Shown: positions 37,146 to 47,450 of the stretch, piece by piece
Numbering within the stretch: position 1 is the stretch's first letter
Layout: each line of letters opens with the position of its first letter
Source: Herbaspirillum sp.
GTDB taxonomy: Bacteria; Pseudomonadota; Gammaproteobacteria; Burkholderiales; Burkholderiaceae_D
Reading direction: 5' to 3'
DNA: 64,000 nt
Assembly (NCBI GenBank): GCA_028292625.1
Contig: JAQGLY010000014.1
Location: forward strand, 62,001 to 126,000
Program-made: the position numbers and the translations under genes
The notes under the pieces: generated by a model
The model's database searches: none
Told to the model about the DNA's origin: nothing
Seen by the model: only the letters and a program-made list of their open reading frames with translations

Positions 37146-38230
37146 GTATCGAAGTACAGAACATCAATAAGCGTTTCGGTGAATTTGTCGCGCTGAACAA
37201 TATTTCGCTGAATTTCCCGGCCGGCGAACTGACCGCGCTGCTGGGACCTTCCGGCTGCGGCAAGACCACGCTGCTGCGCATCATCGCCGGCCTGGAAACG
37301 CCGGATACCGGCAATGTGCTGCTCGACGGCCAGGATGCCTCGGCGCGCCATGTGCGGGAGCGCCAGGTCGGCTTCGTGTTTCAGCATTACGCCTTGTTCA
37401 AGCACATGACCGTGTTTGAAAACATCGCTTTCGGCCTGCGCGTAAAGCGCCGCAGCGAACGTCCGCCGGAGGCGGTGATCCGCGAAAAAGTCACCAAATT
37501 GCTGGAGCTGGTGCAACTCGACTGGCTGGCCGACCGCTATCCGCCGCAGTTGTCGGGCGGCCAGCGCCAGCGCATCGCGCTGGCGCGGGCGCTGGCGGTG
37601 GAGCCGCGCGTGCTGTTGCTGGACGAGCCGTTCGGCGCGCTCGACGCCAAGGTGCGCAAGGAGTTGCGGCGCTGGCTGCGCCGTCTGCATGACGAATTGC
37701 ACGTCACCAGCATTTTCGTCACGCACGACCAGGAAGAGGCGCTGGAAGTGGCCGATCAGATCGTGCTGATGAACAAGGGCAATGTCGAACAGATCGGCGC
37801 GCCGGCGGATGTCTACAATCGCCCGGCTTCTCCGTTCGTCTACGGCTTTCTGGGCAACGTCAATCTGTTTCACGGCCGCGTGCATGAAGGCGTGCTGGAA
37901 TCGGGCGGCGCCAGTTTCGACGCGCCGGACTACGCCGAAGCGCAGGACGCCAAAGGCATCGCCTATGTGCGGCCGCACGACATCGACATCGCGCCTTACG
38001 CCGCCGGCGCCGACGGCATCGCCGTGCGCTTGCGGCGCGCCCATGCGATCGGCCCGCTGGCGCAACTGGAACTGGAGCGCGAGGACAACCGCGAACTGAT
38101 CGAAGCCGTGATTCCGAACGAGCGCTTTGTGCAACTGGGCTTGAAAGACGGCGACATGCTGCTGGTGCGGCCCAAGCATCTGCGGGTATTCGTCGAGCCT
38201 CAGGCGACCCTGCAACAGGATATCCGATGA
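37142..38230 (+). CDS. cysA: Sulfate/thiosulfate ABC transporter ATPase CysA
   Basis: ATPase of the sulfate importer, 362 residues, start overlapping cysW in ATGA. Walker A is [11 protein letters not shown], the signature is [15 protein letters not shown], Walker B is [11 protein letters not shown] and the switch His is in [12 protein letters not shown]. The C-terminal 110 residues form the regulatory TOBE-like region characteristic of CysA. It overlaps cysB at the 3' end, so transport and regulator are translated together. Confidence 0.97.
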   Translation: MSIEVQNINKRFGEFVALNNISLNFPAGELTALLGPSGCGKTTLLRIIAGLETPDTGNVLLDGQDASARHVRERQVGFVFQHYALFKHMTVFENIAFGLRVKRRSERPPEAVIREKVTKLLELVQLDWLADRYPPQLSGGQRQRIALARALAVEPRVLLLDEPFGALDAKVRKELRRWLRRLHDELHVTSIFVTHDQEEALEVADQIVLMNKGNVEQIGAPADVYNRPASPFVYGFLGNVNLFHGRVHEGVLESGGASFDAPDYAEAQDAKGIAYVRPHDIDIAPYAAGADGIAVRLRRAHAIGPLAQLELEREDNRELIEAVIPNERFVQLGLKDGDMLLVRPKHLRVFVEPQATLQQDIR

Positions 38231-39159
38231 ATTTCCAGCAATTGCGCTCGATTCGCGAGGCGGCGCGCCGCAATTTCAATCTGACCGAAGTGGCCAACGT
38301 GTTGTTTACGTCGCAACCCGGCGTCAGCCGTCAGATCCGAGAGCTGGAGGAAGAGCTCGGCGTGGAGATTTTCGAGCGCAACGGCAAACGCCTGACCGGG
38401 CTGACCGAGCCGGGCAAGGGCATTCTGCATATCGTCGAGCGTCTGCTGCTGGAAGCGGAAAACCTGCGCCAGGCAAGCAGCGAATATGCGGGCGAGCAGA
38501 GCGGCACGCTGTCGGTGGCGACCACGCATACGCAGGCGCGCTACGTGCTGCCGCAGGTGGTGCAATCTTTTCGCAGCGCTTTTCCGCAGGTGCGCGTGGC
38601 CTTGCAGCAAAGCTCGCCGGAGCATATCGCCGAATGGGTGATTTCCGGCAAGTCCGATATCGGCATCGCCACCGAGGGCTTGAGCGAATTCAAGGAACTG
38701 GTGTCCTTTCCCTGCTATCAATGGAGCCATGTAGTGGTGGTGCCGGACGGCCATGCGCTGCTGGCCTTGCCGGGCCCGCTGACCCTGAACGACCTGGCGG
38801 CCTGCGCGCTGATCACCTACGACGTCGGATTCACCGGCCGCGGGCATATCGACCATGCGTTCCGCAGCGCCATGCTGGATACCGATATCGTGCTGACGGC
38901 CATGGATTCGGACGTGATCCAGCAGTACGTGGCGCTGGGCCTGGGCGTCGGCATCGTCGCCTCGATGGCCTTGGAGCAGGGGCGTCATTCGGGCCTGAAG
39001 GCGATCGAGGCATCGCATCTGTTCGCGCCCAATGTCACACGATTGGCGGTGCGGCGCGGCGCTTATCTGCGCGCGTATACCTACGATTTCATTTTGCAGT
39101 TCGCACCGGAACTGACGCGGGCCGACATCGTCGCCGCCGTCAATCAGGCCGTGCAGTAG
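38227..39159 (+). CDS. cysB: CysB-family LysR-type regulator
   Basis: LysR-type activator of sulfur assimilation genes, 310 residues, overlapping cysA by four bases. The N-terminus [37 protein letters not shown] is the CysB/Cbl helix-turn-helix region. [11 protein letters not shown] begins the effector domain that in CysB binds sulfate or N-acetylserine. Its place at the end of cysTWA suggests control of the whole sbp-ssu-cys set. Cbl, the sulfonate-specific paralogue, is an alternative name that sequence alone does not exclude. Confidence 0.93.
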   Translation: MNFQQLRSIREAARRNFNLTEVANVLFTSQPGVSRQIRELEEELGVEIFERNGKRLTGLTEPGKGILHIVERLLLEAENLRQASSEYAGEQSGTLSVATTHTQARYVLPQVVQSFRSAFPQVRVALQQSSPEHIAEWVISGKSDIGIATEGLSEFKELVSFPCYQWSHVVVVPDGHALLALPGPLTLNDLAACALITYDVGFTGRGHIDHAFRSAMLDTDIVLTAMDSDVIQQYVALGLGVGIVASMALEQGRHSGLKAIEASHLFAPNVTRLAVRRGAYLRAYTYDFILQFAPELTRADIVAAVNQAVQ

Positions 39160-39562
39160 CGGGATGGGCGATGGTCCGGGCGAACTCCCCGCTATCGATC
39201 AGTTTTTGCAGTTCGCTTGCGCCGCCCACTAGCGTGCCGTCGATGAATATCATCGGAAACGTGGTCCAGCCGGTCCACATCTTGAGGCCGGTTCTCGGCT
39301 TCCACAGACTGAAATAACTGCCGTATTCCAGATATTGGTACGGCGTGCCCAGCGCATTGAGCGTCTTGCGCGCTTTTTTGGGAAAAGGGTTCATCCTCAT
39401 GCCCACCACCACCACCCGGTTGGCGGCGACCGCCGCCTGCACCTCGCCCACGATGTCCGCATGTTTGCCGGAAATGGCGGCGCGGATGGCAGGGTGAATC
39501 CGGCTTTCGTCGAGTATGTTGCGGCTCATGTCGCTTTCCTGTGCTGGTGAAGTGTTCGCCAT
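39140..39562 (-). CDS. Cysteine-free glutaredoxin-fold protein
   Basis: A 140-residue protein whose middle and C-terminal parts match monothiol glutaredoxins: VVVVGMRMNPFPKKARKTLN, YLEYGSYFSLWKPR, MWTGWTTFPMIFIDGTLVGG. The active-site position reads MRMNPF and the whole protein has no cysteine, so it cannot be a thiol redox enzyme. Related cysteine-less homologues exist in betaproteobacteria. The true start may be 39529 (MSRNILDES). The gene converges on cysB and overlaps its end by 20 bases. Confidence 0.82.
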   Translation of the reverse strand: MANTSPAQESDMSRNILDESRIHPAIRAAISGKHADIVGEVQAAVAANRVVVVGMRMNPFPKKARKTLNALGTPYQYLEYGSYFSLWKPRTGLKMWTGWTTFPMIFIDGTLVGGASELQKLIDSGEFARTIAHPATARPD

Positions 39563-39620
39563 GATAGCTTGCCGGGCTGTTGGCCGCTGGTGCGGCGCCC
39601 CATTTTTGAGCCGCCTCCGC

Positions 39621-40652
39621 TTATTGCCGCAACGCCGCGGCGGCTTCGCGCACCAGCGCCGGCCCGCGGTAGATCAGGCCGCTGTACACCTGCACCAGCG
39701 ACGCTCCGGCGTCGATTTTCGTTTTGGCGTCGGCGCCGGACAGGATGCCGCCCACGCCGATGATCGGCAGCGCGTCGCCGAGCGCGATCCTGAGGCCGGC
39801 GATCACCCGGTTCGACATCGCGAAGACCGGCGCGCCGGACAGGCCGCCGGTCTCGTCTCCATGCATCATGCCGGCCACCGCATCGCGGGTGATCGTGGTA
39901 TTGGTGGCGATGACGCCATCGATGCCGTGGCGCATCAAGGCGTCGGCGATGATCTTGATTTGCTCGGCGTCGATATCGGGCGCGATTTTCAGCACCAGCG
40001 GGACATAGCGCTTATGCGTATCGGCCAGGGTCCGCTGTTCGGCCTTCAGTCGCGACAACAGGGCGTCGAGTTCGCTTTCGCCCTGCAACTGACGCAGATT
40101 CTTGGTGTTCGGCGAGGAGACGTTGACCGTCACATAGGACGCGTACGGATATACCTTGCGCAGGCAATGCAGGTAATCGTCGGCGGCCCGCTCCAGCGGC
40201 GTATCGCCGTTTTTGCCGATGTTCAGGCCCAGCACGCCGCTGCGTTCCTGGAAGAACCTTGAGGATTGCACGTTGCGGACAAAGGCGTCCACACCGCCGT
40301 TGTTGAACCCCAGCCGGTTGATGATCGCGCCGGCCTGCGGCAGGCGGAACATGCGCGGCTGCGGATTGCCCTGCTGCGGGCGCGGGGTGACGGTGCCGAT
40401 TTCGATGAAACCGAAACCCAGCGCCGCCAGTCCGTCGATATAGGCGCCGTCCTTGTCCAGGCCGGCAGCCAGCCCGACCGGATTGGGGAAGCGAATGCCC
40501 ATCACCGTGCGCGGGTCGGCGGCCGGGCGCCGGATCAGGCCGGTCAGGCCCAAGCGCTGGGCCAGCCGCAAGGTGGGGAGAGTCAGGCTATGCGCCTTTT
40601 CGGCGTCGAGTGCGAACAACAGGGGGCGGGCGAAAGGGTAGATATCGGGCAC
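39621..40652 (-). CDS. pyrD: Dihydroorotate dehydrogenase, class 2
   Basis: Membrane-associated, quinone-dependent enzyme oxidising dihydroorotate to orotate in pyrimidine synthesis. I used a GTG start at 40652 ([15 protein letters not shown]), giving 343 residues, near the family norm; an ATG at 40700 would add 16 atypical residues. Signatures include [45 protein letters not shown] and the catalytic-serine segment [20 protein letters not shown]-phosphate loops GVGGI and VQVYSGLIY lie at the C-terminus. It is downstream of bpt on the same strand. Confidence 0.95.
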   Translation of the reverse strand: MPDIYPFARPLLFALDAEKAHSLTLPTLRLAQRLGLTGLIRRPAADPRTVMGIRFPNPVGLAAGLDKDGAYIDGLAALGFGFIEIGTVTPRPQQGNPQPRMFRLPQAGAIINRLGFNNGGVDAFVRNVQSSRFFQERSGVLGLNIGKNGDTPLERAADDYLHCLRKVYPYASYVTVNVSSPNTKNLRQLQGESELDALLSRLKAEQRTLADTHKRYVPLVLKIAPDIDAEQIKIIADALMRHGIDGVIATNTTITRDAVAGMMHGDETGGLSGAPVFAMSNRVIAGLRIALGDALPIIGVGGILSGADAKTKIDAGASLVQVYSGLIYRGPALVREAAAALRQ

Positions 40653-40726
40653 GGTGCAACCAATCGGTGAAATTTTGGCGGATAGCGGAAAACCCGCCAT
40701 TGTAGTGCAGAGCCCGCCATTTCGGG

Positions 40727-41476
40727 TCAGATTGTCTGCCAGCGCCCGTCGCGCAATGCCTGCAGCGGCTGAAAATTGGTTTTATAGGCCATTTTGCGGC
40801 TTTCGGCGATCCAGTAGCCCAGATAAACATACGGCAAATCCAGCTTGCGCGCCTGTTCGATCTGCCACAGCACATTGTAGGTGCCGTAGGACGCGCCGGC
40901 CACTTCCGGATCGTAGAAGGTATAGACCGACGACAGGCCGTCGTCGAGCAGATCGATGATGCTGATCATGCGCAGCACGTCGGCCTCATCGCGGAATTCG
41001 ACCAGCCGCGTGTTGACTTTGCTTTGCAGCAGGAACTGCGCGTACTGGTCCCGGCTGTCCTGATCCATGCCGCCGCCGGCATGGCGCGCCGTCTGGTAGC
41101 GCAAATACAGATCGTAGTGATCGTCGGAATACGCCAGCCTGGCGACCCGCGACCGCAGCACATGCGGCGAGGTCTGCTGATATTTGTCCCAGGCGCGGCG
41201 CTGGCTGCGGTTGGGCTGAAAAGCCCGGGCATCGATGCGCACCGGCGTGCAGGCGTGGCAGCCGTCGCAATACGGGCGATAGGTGAATACGCCGCTGCGC
41301 CGGAAACCGTTCTTCACCAATTCCGAATAAACATCGGCATTAATCAGATGGGTAGGGGTGGCCACCTGCGAACGCGCCTGCTGATGATCCAGATAACTGC
41401 ATGGATACGGCGCAGTCGCGTAAAACTGCAGGGTCGAAAAAGGGAGGTCTTTTAGATGTGTCATTGGCGTTGTCAT
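40727..41476 (-). CDS. bpt: Aspartate/glutamate leucyltransferase
   Basis: Transfers leucine from Leu-tRNA to N-terminal Asp or Glu, marking proteins for ClpS/ClpAP degradation (N-degron pathway). The 249-residue protein carries the ATE-type signatures [38 protein letters not shown] with clustered cysteines, and [18 protein letters not shown]. It lies 90 bases downstream of aat, which encodes the second N-degron transferase. pyrD follows. Confidence 0.95.
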   Translation of the reverse strand: MTTPMTHLKDLPFSTLQFYATAPYPCSYLDHQQARSQVATPTHLINADVYSELVKNGFRRSGVFTYRPYCDGCHACTPVRIDARAFQPNRSQRRAWDKYQQTSPHVLRSRVARLAYSDDHYDLYLRYQTARHAGGGMDQDSRDQYAQFLLQSKVNTRLVEFRDEADVLRMISIIDLLDDGLSSVYTFYDPEVAGASYGTYNVLWQIEQARKLDLPYVYLGYWIAESRKMAYKTNFQPLQALRDGRWQTI

Positions 41477-41566
41477 CCGTCAGTGAAACAGCAGGATCAA
41501 TAAATCAGATCGATTGGCATTAGTCTACACTACTGTAACGGTCTGTATCATCGCCTGCCGTTCTTT

Positions 41567-42307
41567 TCAGCACGGCGGGACGGGATTCCACCGCGCAATC
41601 TGCGGCGCGCGGATGGCGCGCTGCAAATGGGTCAGAAAGGCGGTGCGGGAAATGGGCCGGGCGCCGAGCGACGCCAGATGCGCGGTTTCCTGCTGGCAGT
41701 CGATCATCGTCACGCCGTTCTGCCGCAGAAAGCGGGCCAGATAAACCAGCGCTATTTTCGATGCATCGGTGACGCGGGCAAACATCGACTCGCCGTAAAA
41801 CATATGGCCGATGGAGACCCCGTAAGCGCCGCCGACCAGCGCGCCGTCGAGCCAGACTTCGGACGAGTGCGCGAAGCCGGCGCGATGCAGATTGCAATAA
41901 GCGGCGACGATCGCATCCGAAATCCAGGTGCCGGCGCCGTCGCGGCGGGGTGCGGCGCAGGCGCGCATGACTGCCTCGAACGCGGTGTCGAAACGGATTT
42001 CCCAGCGCAGCCCGCCCGGTCCCGCGCCATCGCCGCGCCGGCTGCGCTCCACCTGGCGCAGCTTCCTGCGCAAGCTGTCGGATATCCGGATGTCGGCGGT
42101 GTACAGCACCATGCGCGGATCGGTGTTCCACCACAGAATCGGCTGGCCTTCGGAAAACCACGGGAAAATGCCCTGACGGTAAGCGTCGATCAAGCGTTGC
42201 GGCGACAGATCGCCGCCGGCGGCCAGCAAGCCGCCGGGGCCGTCCAGATCGGTCAGGGCGGAGGCCGGATCGGGAAACGGCGTATCGTGTTCCAGCCAGG
42301 TAATCAT
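41567..42307 (-). CDS. aat: Leucyl/phenylalanyl-tRNA-protein transferase
   Basis: Adds Leu or Phe from tRNA to N-terminal Lys or Arg of proteins destined for ClpS/ClpAP. Start set at 42307 ([14 protein letters not shown]), giving 246 residues; a longer in-frame reading back to 42577 runs into the NUDIX gene and is rejected. Typical motifs are [43 protein letters not shown] and [22 protein letters not shown]. It sits between the NUDIX gene and bpt, forming a compact N-degron pair. Confidence 0.96.
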   Translation of the reverse strand: MITWLEHDTPFPDPASALTDLDGPGGLLAAGGDLSPQRLIDAYRQGIFPWFSEGQPILWWNTDPRMVLYTADIRISDSLRRKLRQVERSRRGDGAGPGGLRWEIRFDTAFEAVMRACAAPRRDGAGTWISDAIVAAYCNLHRAGFAHSSEVWLDGALVGGAYGVSIGHMFYGESMFARVTDASKIALVYLARFLRQNGVTMIDCQQETAHLASLGARPISRTAFLTHLQRAIRAPQIARWNPVPPC

Positions 42308-42335
42308 CGATTCTCCTAGCGCACAGGCGCCTGCA

Positions 42336-42899
42336 TTACGCCTGCAGCGCCATCGGCTGGCGAATGTCCTCGGTATGAAAACCGAAACCGGCCTTCCTGT
42401 TCCAATCGGAAAAAAAGCGGCGCAACGTGTATTCGACGGTGGGGAAGGCGATCTCGTTCCATGGGATGGCCGCTTCGGTGAACAGTGCGACTTCCAGGCT
42501 TTCGATGCCGGCGGCGTAGTCCAGATCCAGCAACGTTGCCCGGTAGAACAAATGCACCTGATGGACGTGCGGCACATTGATCAGCGAGAACAGTTCATGC
42601 AACTGGATATTTGCGCCGGCTTCCTCGAAGGTTTCTCGCTGTGCGGCATCGCTGGTGGTTTCCGAGTTCTCCATGAAGCCGGCAGGGAGTGTCCAATAAC
42701 CGTAGCGCGGCTCGATGGCGCGCTTGCACAGCATTACATAGACGGCGCCGTCCTTTTCCCAGACCGGAATCGAGCCGATCACCAGCTTGGGATTCTGATA
42801 GTGAATCGCGCCGCAGTGCGAACACACGAAACGCGGCCGGGTATCGTCCGGCGGGATGGCGAGGGTCACGGGATGCGCGCATTCGGAACAGAATTTCAT
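42336..42899 (-). CDS. NUDIX hydrolase with zinc ribbon
   Basis: A 187-residue cytoplasmic NUDIX pyrophosphatase. The N-terminus forms a zinc ribbon with cysteine pairs in CSECAHPV and CSHCGAIHY, as in NudC-like and ADP-ribose-type NUDIX proteins. The NUDIX box reads [22 protein letters not shown], matching GX5EX7REUXEEXG. LPAG before the box fits the family. It ends 28 bases before aat on the same strand. The nucleotide substrate cannot be inferred. Confidence 0.92.
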   Translation of the reverse strand: MKFCSECAHPVTLAIPPDDTRPRFVCSHCGAIHYQNPKLVIGSIPVWEKDGAVYVMLCKRAIEPRYGYWTLPAGFMENSETTSDAAQRETFEEAGANIQLHELFSLINVPHVHQVHLFYRATLLDLDYAAGIESLEVALFTEAAIPWNEIAFPTVEYTLRRFFSDWNRKAGFGFHTEDIRQPMALQA

Positions 42900-43024
42900 A
42901 AGAATTATCGGCTCGTTTCGTTGGACTGGCTGCGGGCTGTTTGCGAGGCGTCGGGAAGCGGCATCGCGGGAGCCGTTTTTTAATCTCTCAGCAGTGTATC
43001 ACCGGGGCCGCCCGGCGAATTGAT

Positions 43025-43053
43025 TTGCCTTCAATGGCGATATCGTGTATAGT
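43025..43053 (+). promoter_or_regulatory. Promoter of the initiator tRNA gene
   Basis: TTGCCT (43025-43030) and TATAGT (43048-43053) are separated by exactly 17 bases. Transcription would begin near 43060, a few bases before the mature tRNA at 43067. Confidence 0.7.
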
Positions 43054-43066
43054 TTCATTCTTCAGA

Positions 43067-43143
<77 letters not shown>

Positions 43144-43167
43144 GATTCAGTAAAGTACGTTGTAAAT

Positions 43168-43208
43168 AAAGCCTTTGGCGTTGTTGCGCCAAAGGCTTTA
43201 TTTTTTTG
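43168..43208 (+). terminator. Strong rho-independent terminator after tRNA-fMet
   Basis: A perfect 13-base stem AAAGCCTTTGGCG (43168-43180) / CGCCAAAGGCTTT (43187-43199) with loop TTGTTG is followed by a T-rich tract through 43207. It may also stop transcripts from the other side, since the stem is symmetric. Confidence 0.95.
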
Positions 43209-43240
43209 CGCGACGCTCTTCCCGCGTGCCGGCTCCCGAT

Positions 43241-43900
43241 TTACGTCCCGTTCTCGGCCCAGCCATGCGCCCCGATGAGCGGAACAAACTGCACCCCGCC
43301 CAGACTTTCCTGCTCAAAATCGGTTTCGCCATGCCGTACGATCTTGAGCAAATTCTGCCGCCCCTCGTCGCTGCCGACCGGGATAATCAGCCGCCCGCCG
43401 ATGACAAGTTGATCTCTCAGCGCATCCGGCACTTCGGGTCCGCATGCGGAGACGACGATGGCGTCGAACGGCGCGGCTTCCGGCCAGCCTTTGCTGCCAT
43501 CGTCGCAATGCCATTCGATGTTCCGGTAACCCAGTTCCGCTGAACGCAACTTGCCCGCGTCTGCCAGGCTTGCATAATGTTCGACAGCATGCACGGATGC
43601 GGCGATGCGGCTCATCACGGCGGCCGCATAACCGGACCCGGCGCCGACTTCCAGCACGCGATCGGACGATTTCAATTCCGCAGCCTCCACCATCAGGGCG
43701 ACTATATAGGGCTGCGAAATGGTCTGGCCTTCCCCGATCGGCAACGGCGAATCTTCATAGGCAAACTTTGCGGATGCCGGCGCGACAAACGCTTCGCGCG
43801 GAACGGTGCGCATCGCGTCCAGAACTTCAGCGCTGCCGATGCCCCGTCGCTCAAGCTGCCTGTCGACCATCCGGTTCCTGGCCGTCTCGAATTTATTCAT
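43241..43900 (-). CDS. pcm: Protein-L-isoaspartate O-methyltransferase
   Basis: Repairs isoaspartyl residues in damaged proteins using S-adenosylmethionine. The 219-residue cytoplasmic protein shows the PCMT motifs PREAFV near the N-terminus, EDSPLPIGEGQTISQPYIVALM, and the SAM loop VLEVGAGSGYAAAVM followed by VHAVE. It lies directly downstream of the debranching-like gene (3 bases between them) and GT4 gene, so it belongs to that minus-strand operon rather than to a surE/nlpD context where pcm often occurs. Confidence 0.93.
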   Translation of the reverse strand: MNKFETARNRMVDRQLERRGIGSAEVLDAMRTVPREAFVAPASAKFAYEDSPLPIGEGQTISQPYIVALMVEAAELKSSDRVLEVGAGSGYAAAVMSRIAASVHAVEHYASLADAGKLRSAELGYRNIEWHCDDGSKGWPEAAPFDAIVVSACGPEVPDALRDQLVIGGRLIIPVGSDEGRQNLLKIVRHGETDFEQESLGGVQFVPLIGAHGWAENGT

Positions 43901-43903
43901 GTC

Positions 43904-46090
43904 TCAATAGACCACTTCAATATGAACCGCTTTTCCCGTGCCGGCCTGTCTTTCGATAACGACAGTGACCAGATGGCCGCTTCGTCGAAAATGGAGATCG
44001 ACTTCCTGGGTAGCGATGACGAGCCGGCTTACGCGCAGACCTTCGATGCCTTCCGGCAGCCGGGGCTGATTCAATACGATGGTGCGGCGCCCGATATCGA
44101 TGCTAAGACCCAGGCATGCCTGAAGCATCATGAACACCGATCCCGCGGCCCATGCCTGCGGCAGGCAGGCGACCGGGTAAGCAATGGGCGCTTCGCCGGA
44201 TTCCCGGGCGAACCCGCAAAAAAGTTCAGGAAGACGCATGCCCGCGAAAGCGGCGCACTCAAACATCTGCCCCATCAGGGAAATGACGCCATCGCGCTCT
44301 CCATAGCGCGCCATGCCGGCGGCGCACAAGGCAATGTCATGCGGCCACACGGAGCCGTTATGGTAGGACATCGGATTAAAGCGCGGGGCTTCCGGAGCAA
44401 GTGTGCGCAGGCCCCAGCCCGAATTGAAACTGCGTGATAACAATTGCGCGGAGACGGCGCGCCCCCGCTCTTCGCGGGGCAGTTCCGTAAACAGCAGATG
44501 CCCGGCATTTGACGCGCGTACGCGGCAGGGATTGCCGTGGCCGTCCAAGGCCAGGGCATAGAACGCTTCCTCTTCCATCCAGAACCGTTCCTCGACGGCA
44601 GTGGCCAGTGTGGATGCCTTTTTCATCCAGTCCCTGGCGCTCGATATGTCGCCGCGCATTTTCGCCAGCCCCGCCATCGATTGAAATGCCTGGCAGGCAT
44701 AGCCTTGTACTTCAACCAGCGCGATGGGCCCCTCCGGCATGCTGCCGTCAGCATGGGAAATCGCATCGTGGCTGTCTTTCCATCCCTGATTGACCAGGCC
44801 GCTTTGCTCGCCCCGGGAATAGCAAAGAAAGCCATTGCCATGCTGCTCAATGTTCGATTCCATCCAGCCTGTGGCTGCCTCCAAGGCTGGCCATAATTCG
44901 TTAATGGCTGCCATATCGCCGGTGCGCCGGGCAAAGGCGCCGGCCAGCATCACAAACAGGGGAGTGGTGTCGACGCCGCCGTAATATTTTCCGAATGGCA
45001 GTTCGTTGGTCTCCGCCATTTCTCCTTTGCGCGTCTCATGCATGATCTTGCCGGGCTCTGAATCCCTGAAGGTGGAGGTTTCATGCGCCTGGTTCTTGGC
45101 AAGATACGCCAGCACGCCGCGCGCCAGCCCGGGGTCGATCCATAAGGTCTGCAGGCTCGTGATGATGGCGTCGCGCCCAAATGGCGTCGAAAACCAAGGG
45201 ATGCCCGCGTAAGGATAGGGGCCGGTCGATAAATCGCTGGTTAACATCGCCAGATCCGCTTTGGATTTGTCCAGCCACGCTTGAAACAGTCTGCCCGACG
45301 CATGAAGGCCGGCGCCGCGTTGACGCCGCCGGCGCAGGCTGAGCCGTGCGCGCGCGGCCGCCCGACGATAACTTTCCGGGCCGGGCCGAGCCGGGAGCGT
45401 CCCCACTTCAATATATAACTCCCATGGCCGATGCTCAGCGATTTCGGCGTTAAAGCCGGCGCTCTCGGCGTCGATCGTCGTCGGACGATGAGAAAAGGAC
45501 ATCGCGACCGAGCGCGACTTGCCATCCAGTCCCAGGTAGCGCAACTCGATACCGCTTTTGCCAATGGTGCGGCCGGATAATGTGCCGCGCCCGGGACGTT
45601 TCTGGCCCCGGACTTCGAACATGTCGCGAAAATCGGCCGCATAACGGATCGTCAGCGGAACGCATTTCGCGCCGCCGCCATAACTGGTCAGACGAATGCG
45701 CTCGAACAGTCGCGCGTCCCACAGAAAACGCTTGCGTTCAACGTGGATGACGCCCGTCGGTGTGGAGCTATCTCCCAGCGGCGGAAGCGGATGATTGGTC
45801 GAATGCGCGGTAAAGAAAGTATTGTCACGGCTTACATCGCTTGAAAGCAGACTTGCCGGTTTGCCGCCCAGCAGCAATTTCCACTGCGAGAGCAGGCGGG
45901 TATCGTTATAAAACAGTCCGTCCCCTTGTCCGGTAATGTCTCCGTTGGCATCGGCCACAATAAAGGCATCGCCTTCCTTCAGGACAAACAGCCGCCGGGT
46001 GTCCGCCGCAAATTCATTCGTCCCCGCACTCTCGGCCTGCGGCGTTTCGGCGTCGCGCTCTGCTTGGTCTGTCCGGCTCTGGTCGGTCAT
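43904..46090 (-). CDS. Amylo-alpha-1,6-glucosidase / glycogen-debranching-like protein
   Basis: A 728-residue protein of the glycogen debranching N-terminal domain plus GH63/GH133-like (alpha/alpha)6 barrel family. The N-terminal domain contains FIVADANGDITGQGDGLFYNDTRLL. The barrel has IPWFSTPFGRDAIITSLQTLW, with the candidate catalytic Asp in GRDAI, and NPMSYHNGSVWPHDIALCA with further acidic residues. It has no signal peptide. Its start overlaps the GT4 stop in ATGA. Such GT4-debranching pairs are common accessory genes in proteobacteria; a role in storage or stress glycans is likely but the substrate is unknown. Confidence 0.88.
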   Translation of the reverse strand: MTDQSRTDQAERDAETPQAESAGTNEFAADTRRLFVLKEGDAFIVADANGDITGQGDGLFYNDTRLLSQWKLLLGGKPASLLSSDVSRDNTFFTAHSTNHPLPPLGDSSTPTGVIHVERKRFLWDARLFERIRLTSYGGGAKCVPLTIRYAADFRDMFEVRGQKRPGRGTLSGRTIGKSGIELRYLGLDGKSRSVAMSFSHRPTTIDAESAGFNAEIAEHRPWELYIEVGTLPARPGPESYRRAAARARLSLRRRRQRGAGLHASGRLFQAWLDKSKADLAMLTSDLSTGPYPYAGIPWFSTPFGRDAIITSLQTLWIDPGLARGVLAYLAKNQAHETSTFRDSEPGKIMHETRKGEMAETNELPFGKYYGGVDTTPLFVMLAGAFARRTGDMAAINELWPALEAATGWMESNIEQHGNGFLCYSRGEQSGLVNQGWKDSHDAISHADGSMPEGPIALVEVQGYACQAFQSMAGLAKMRGDISSARDWMKKASTLATAVEERFWMEEEAFYALALDGHGNPCRVRASNAGHLLFTELPREERGRAVSAQLLSRSFNSGWGLRTLAPEAPRFNPMSYHNGSVWPHDIALCAAGMARYGERDGVISLMGQMFECAAFAGMRLPELFCGFARESGEAPIAYPVACLPQAWAAGSVFMMLQACLGLSIDIGRRTIVLNQPRLPEGIEGLRVSRLVIATQEVDLHFRRSGHLVTVVIERQAGTGKAVHIEVVY

Positions 46091-47226
46091 ATCGCCTCGC
46101 TTCCAACAAACACACTGTCATTGCGCGGATGACCTGGACCGGATGCATTCAAGGCCGCGGCCGGCGCAATGCCGTCGGGATGGATTTCCCCTCGGCCTCG
46201 CAAAAGTTGCTTGTACAGTTGGACATAGCGCCACGCCATCGTCTCCGCGGTAAAACGCCGTTCGAATGCATGGCGAACGGTGTGACGGTCCACTTCGCCG
46301 ATGCGGCGGACTGCCTCCGCCGCCGAACCGATCGAATCCGCGAAAAACCCGGTGACGCCGTGTTCCATCACTTCAGGCACCGCGCCATGCCGCCACGCGA
46401 TGACCGGCGTTCCGCATGCCATTGCTTCAATCATGACCAGGCCAAAAGGCTCAGGCCAATCGATGGGAAACAGGAGCGCACTGGCGTTTCCAAGAAATTC
46501 ACTTTTATCGGCATCTCCGATTTCTCCAATATATTCAATCAAGGGATGGTTGAGAAGATGGCGGATTTGGCGATCGAAATAGTCATGGTCCACATTGCCG
46601 ATCTTGGCCGCGATGCGTAGAGGAACACCCGCCTGGATCGCTATTGCAATGGCGCGATCGACCCGCTTTTCCGGCGCAATTCGTCCTAAAAAGGCCAAAT
46701 ATCTCGCTTCGGGCGCCGGCGTAAAGCGGAACAGGTGCTCATCGATGCCGTGCAAGACCGTGCCCAGCCAATTGGCGTTCGGTAGCGGCTTGCGTTGGCT
46801 ATCCGAAATCGACACCAGCGGATAGCGCTGCCATCGCTTATAAACGTCGTCCAGCCCCGCCAGATCGAGCCGGCCATGCACGGTGGTCAGCGTCCGTTCG
46901 GCGATGTCCTCGAAAAAAGGAAAATGGATGAGATCGGTATGAAAGTGGAGAATATCGAATTCATCCCTGCGCCGCCGCACTTCGTCCAGCATCGCGAAAT
47001 GGCTGGCGATATCCGAGATAAGCGGATTCGGATCGAGACGCAATGCCTGAGAGCGCATTGGCACCAGACGCGCGCCGGTTTCGGTGTCTGCGGAGGCAAA
47101 TAGCGTGACATCGTGGCCTTGGACCAGCAGAGCGTCGGTGAGGTGGGCGATGACTCGTTCGGTGCCGCCATACAGACGGGGAGGGACCGCTTCATACAGC
47201 GGCGCAATTTGAGCGATTTTTAACAT
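46087..47226 (-). CDS. Glycosyltransferase family 4 protein
   Basis: A 379-residue GT-B fold glycosyltransferase. The N-terminal domain starts MLKIAQIAPLYEAVPPRLYGGTERVI, and the C-terminal domain has LGRIAPEKRVDRAI and the EX7E donor-binding segment EPFGLVMIEAMACGTPVIA. No signal peptide is present. It is the first gene of the operon with the debranching-like gene and pcm. The acceptor is unknown. The 224 bases upstream (47227-47450) are AT-richer and probably hold its promoter. Confidence 0.93.
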   Translation of the reverse strand: MLKIAQIAPLYEAVPPRLYGGTERVIAHLTDALLVQGHDVTLFASADTETGARLVPMRSQALRLDPNPLISDIASHFAMLDEVRRRRDEFDILHFHTDLIHFPFFEDIAERTLTTVHGRLDLAGLDDVYKRWQRYPLVSISDSQRKPLPNANWLGTVLHGIDEHLFRFTPAPEARYLAFLGRIAPEKRVDRAIAIAIQAGVPLRIAAKIGNVDHDYFDRQIRHLLNHPLIEYIGEIGDADKSEFLGNASALLFPIDWPEPFGLVMIEAMACGTPVIAWRHGAVPEVMEHGVTGFFADSIGSAAEAVRRIGEVDRHTVRHAFERRFTAETMAWRYVQLYKQLLRGRGEIHPDGIAPAAALNASGPGHPRNDSVFVGSEAI

Positions 47227-47450
47227 ATTTCCCTGGCGTCAAGAAAGTCGCTTTTAAACCGCAACTATCGCGGAAAGTATGCGACGAGGCGCCACGCGTA
47301 CAGGAAGAGCCCAGCGTCTGCTCGAACCAGTTTATTGGATCTTATCGCCAATCTGAATCGGTGTAAGTCTGGAGCGTGTGTAAGATAATAATGTCAGCCC
47401 TGACGGAATGCGCTGACGCCACCCCGATATCAAGGCCTGAAACGGCGCCG

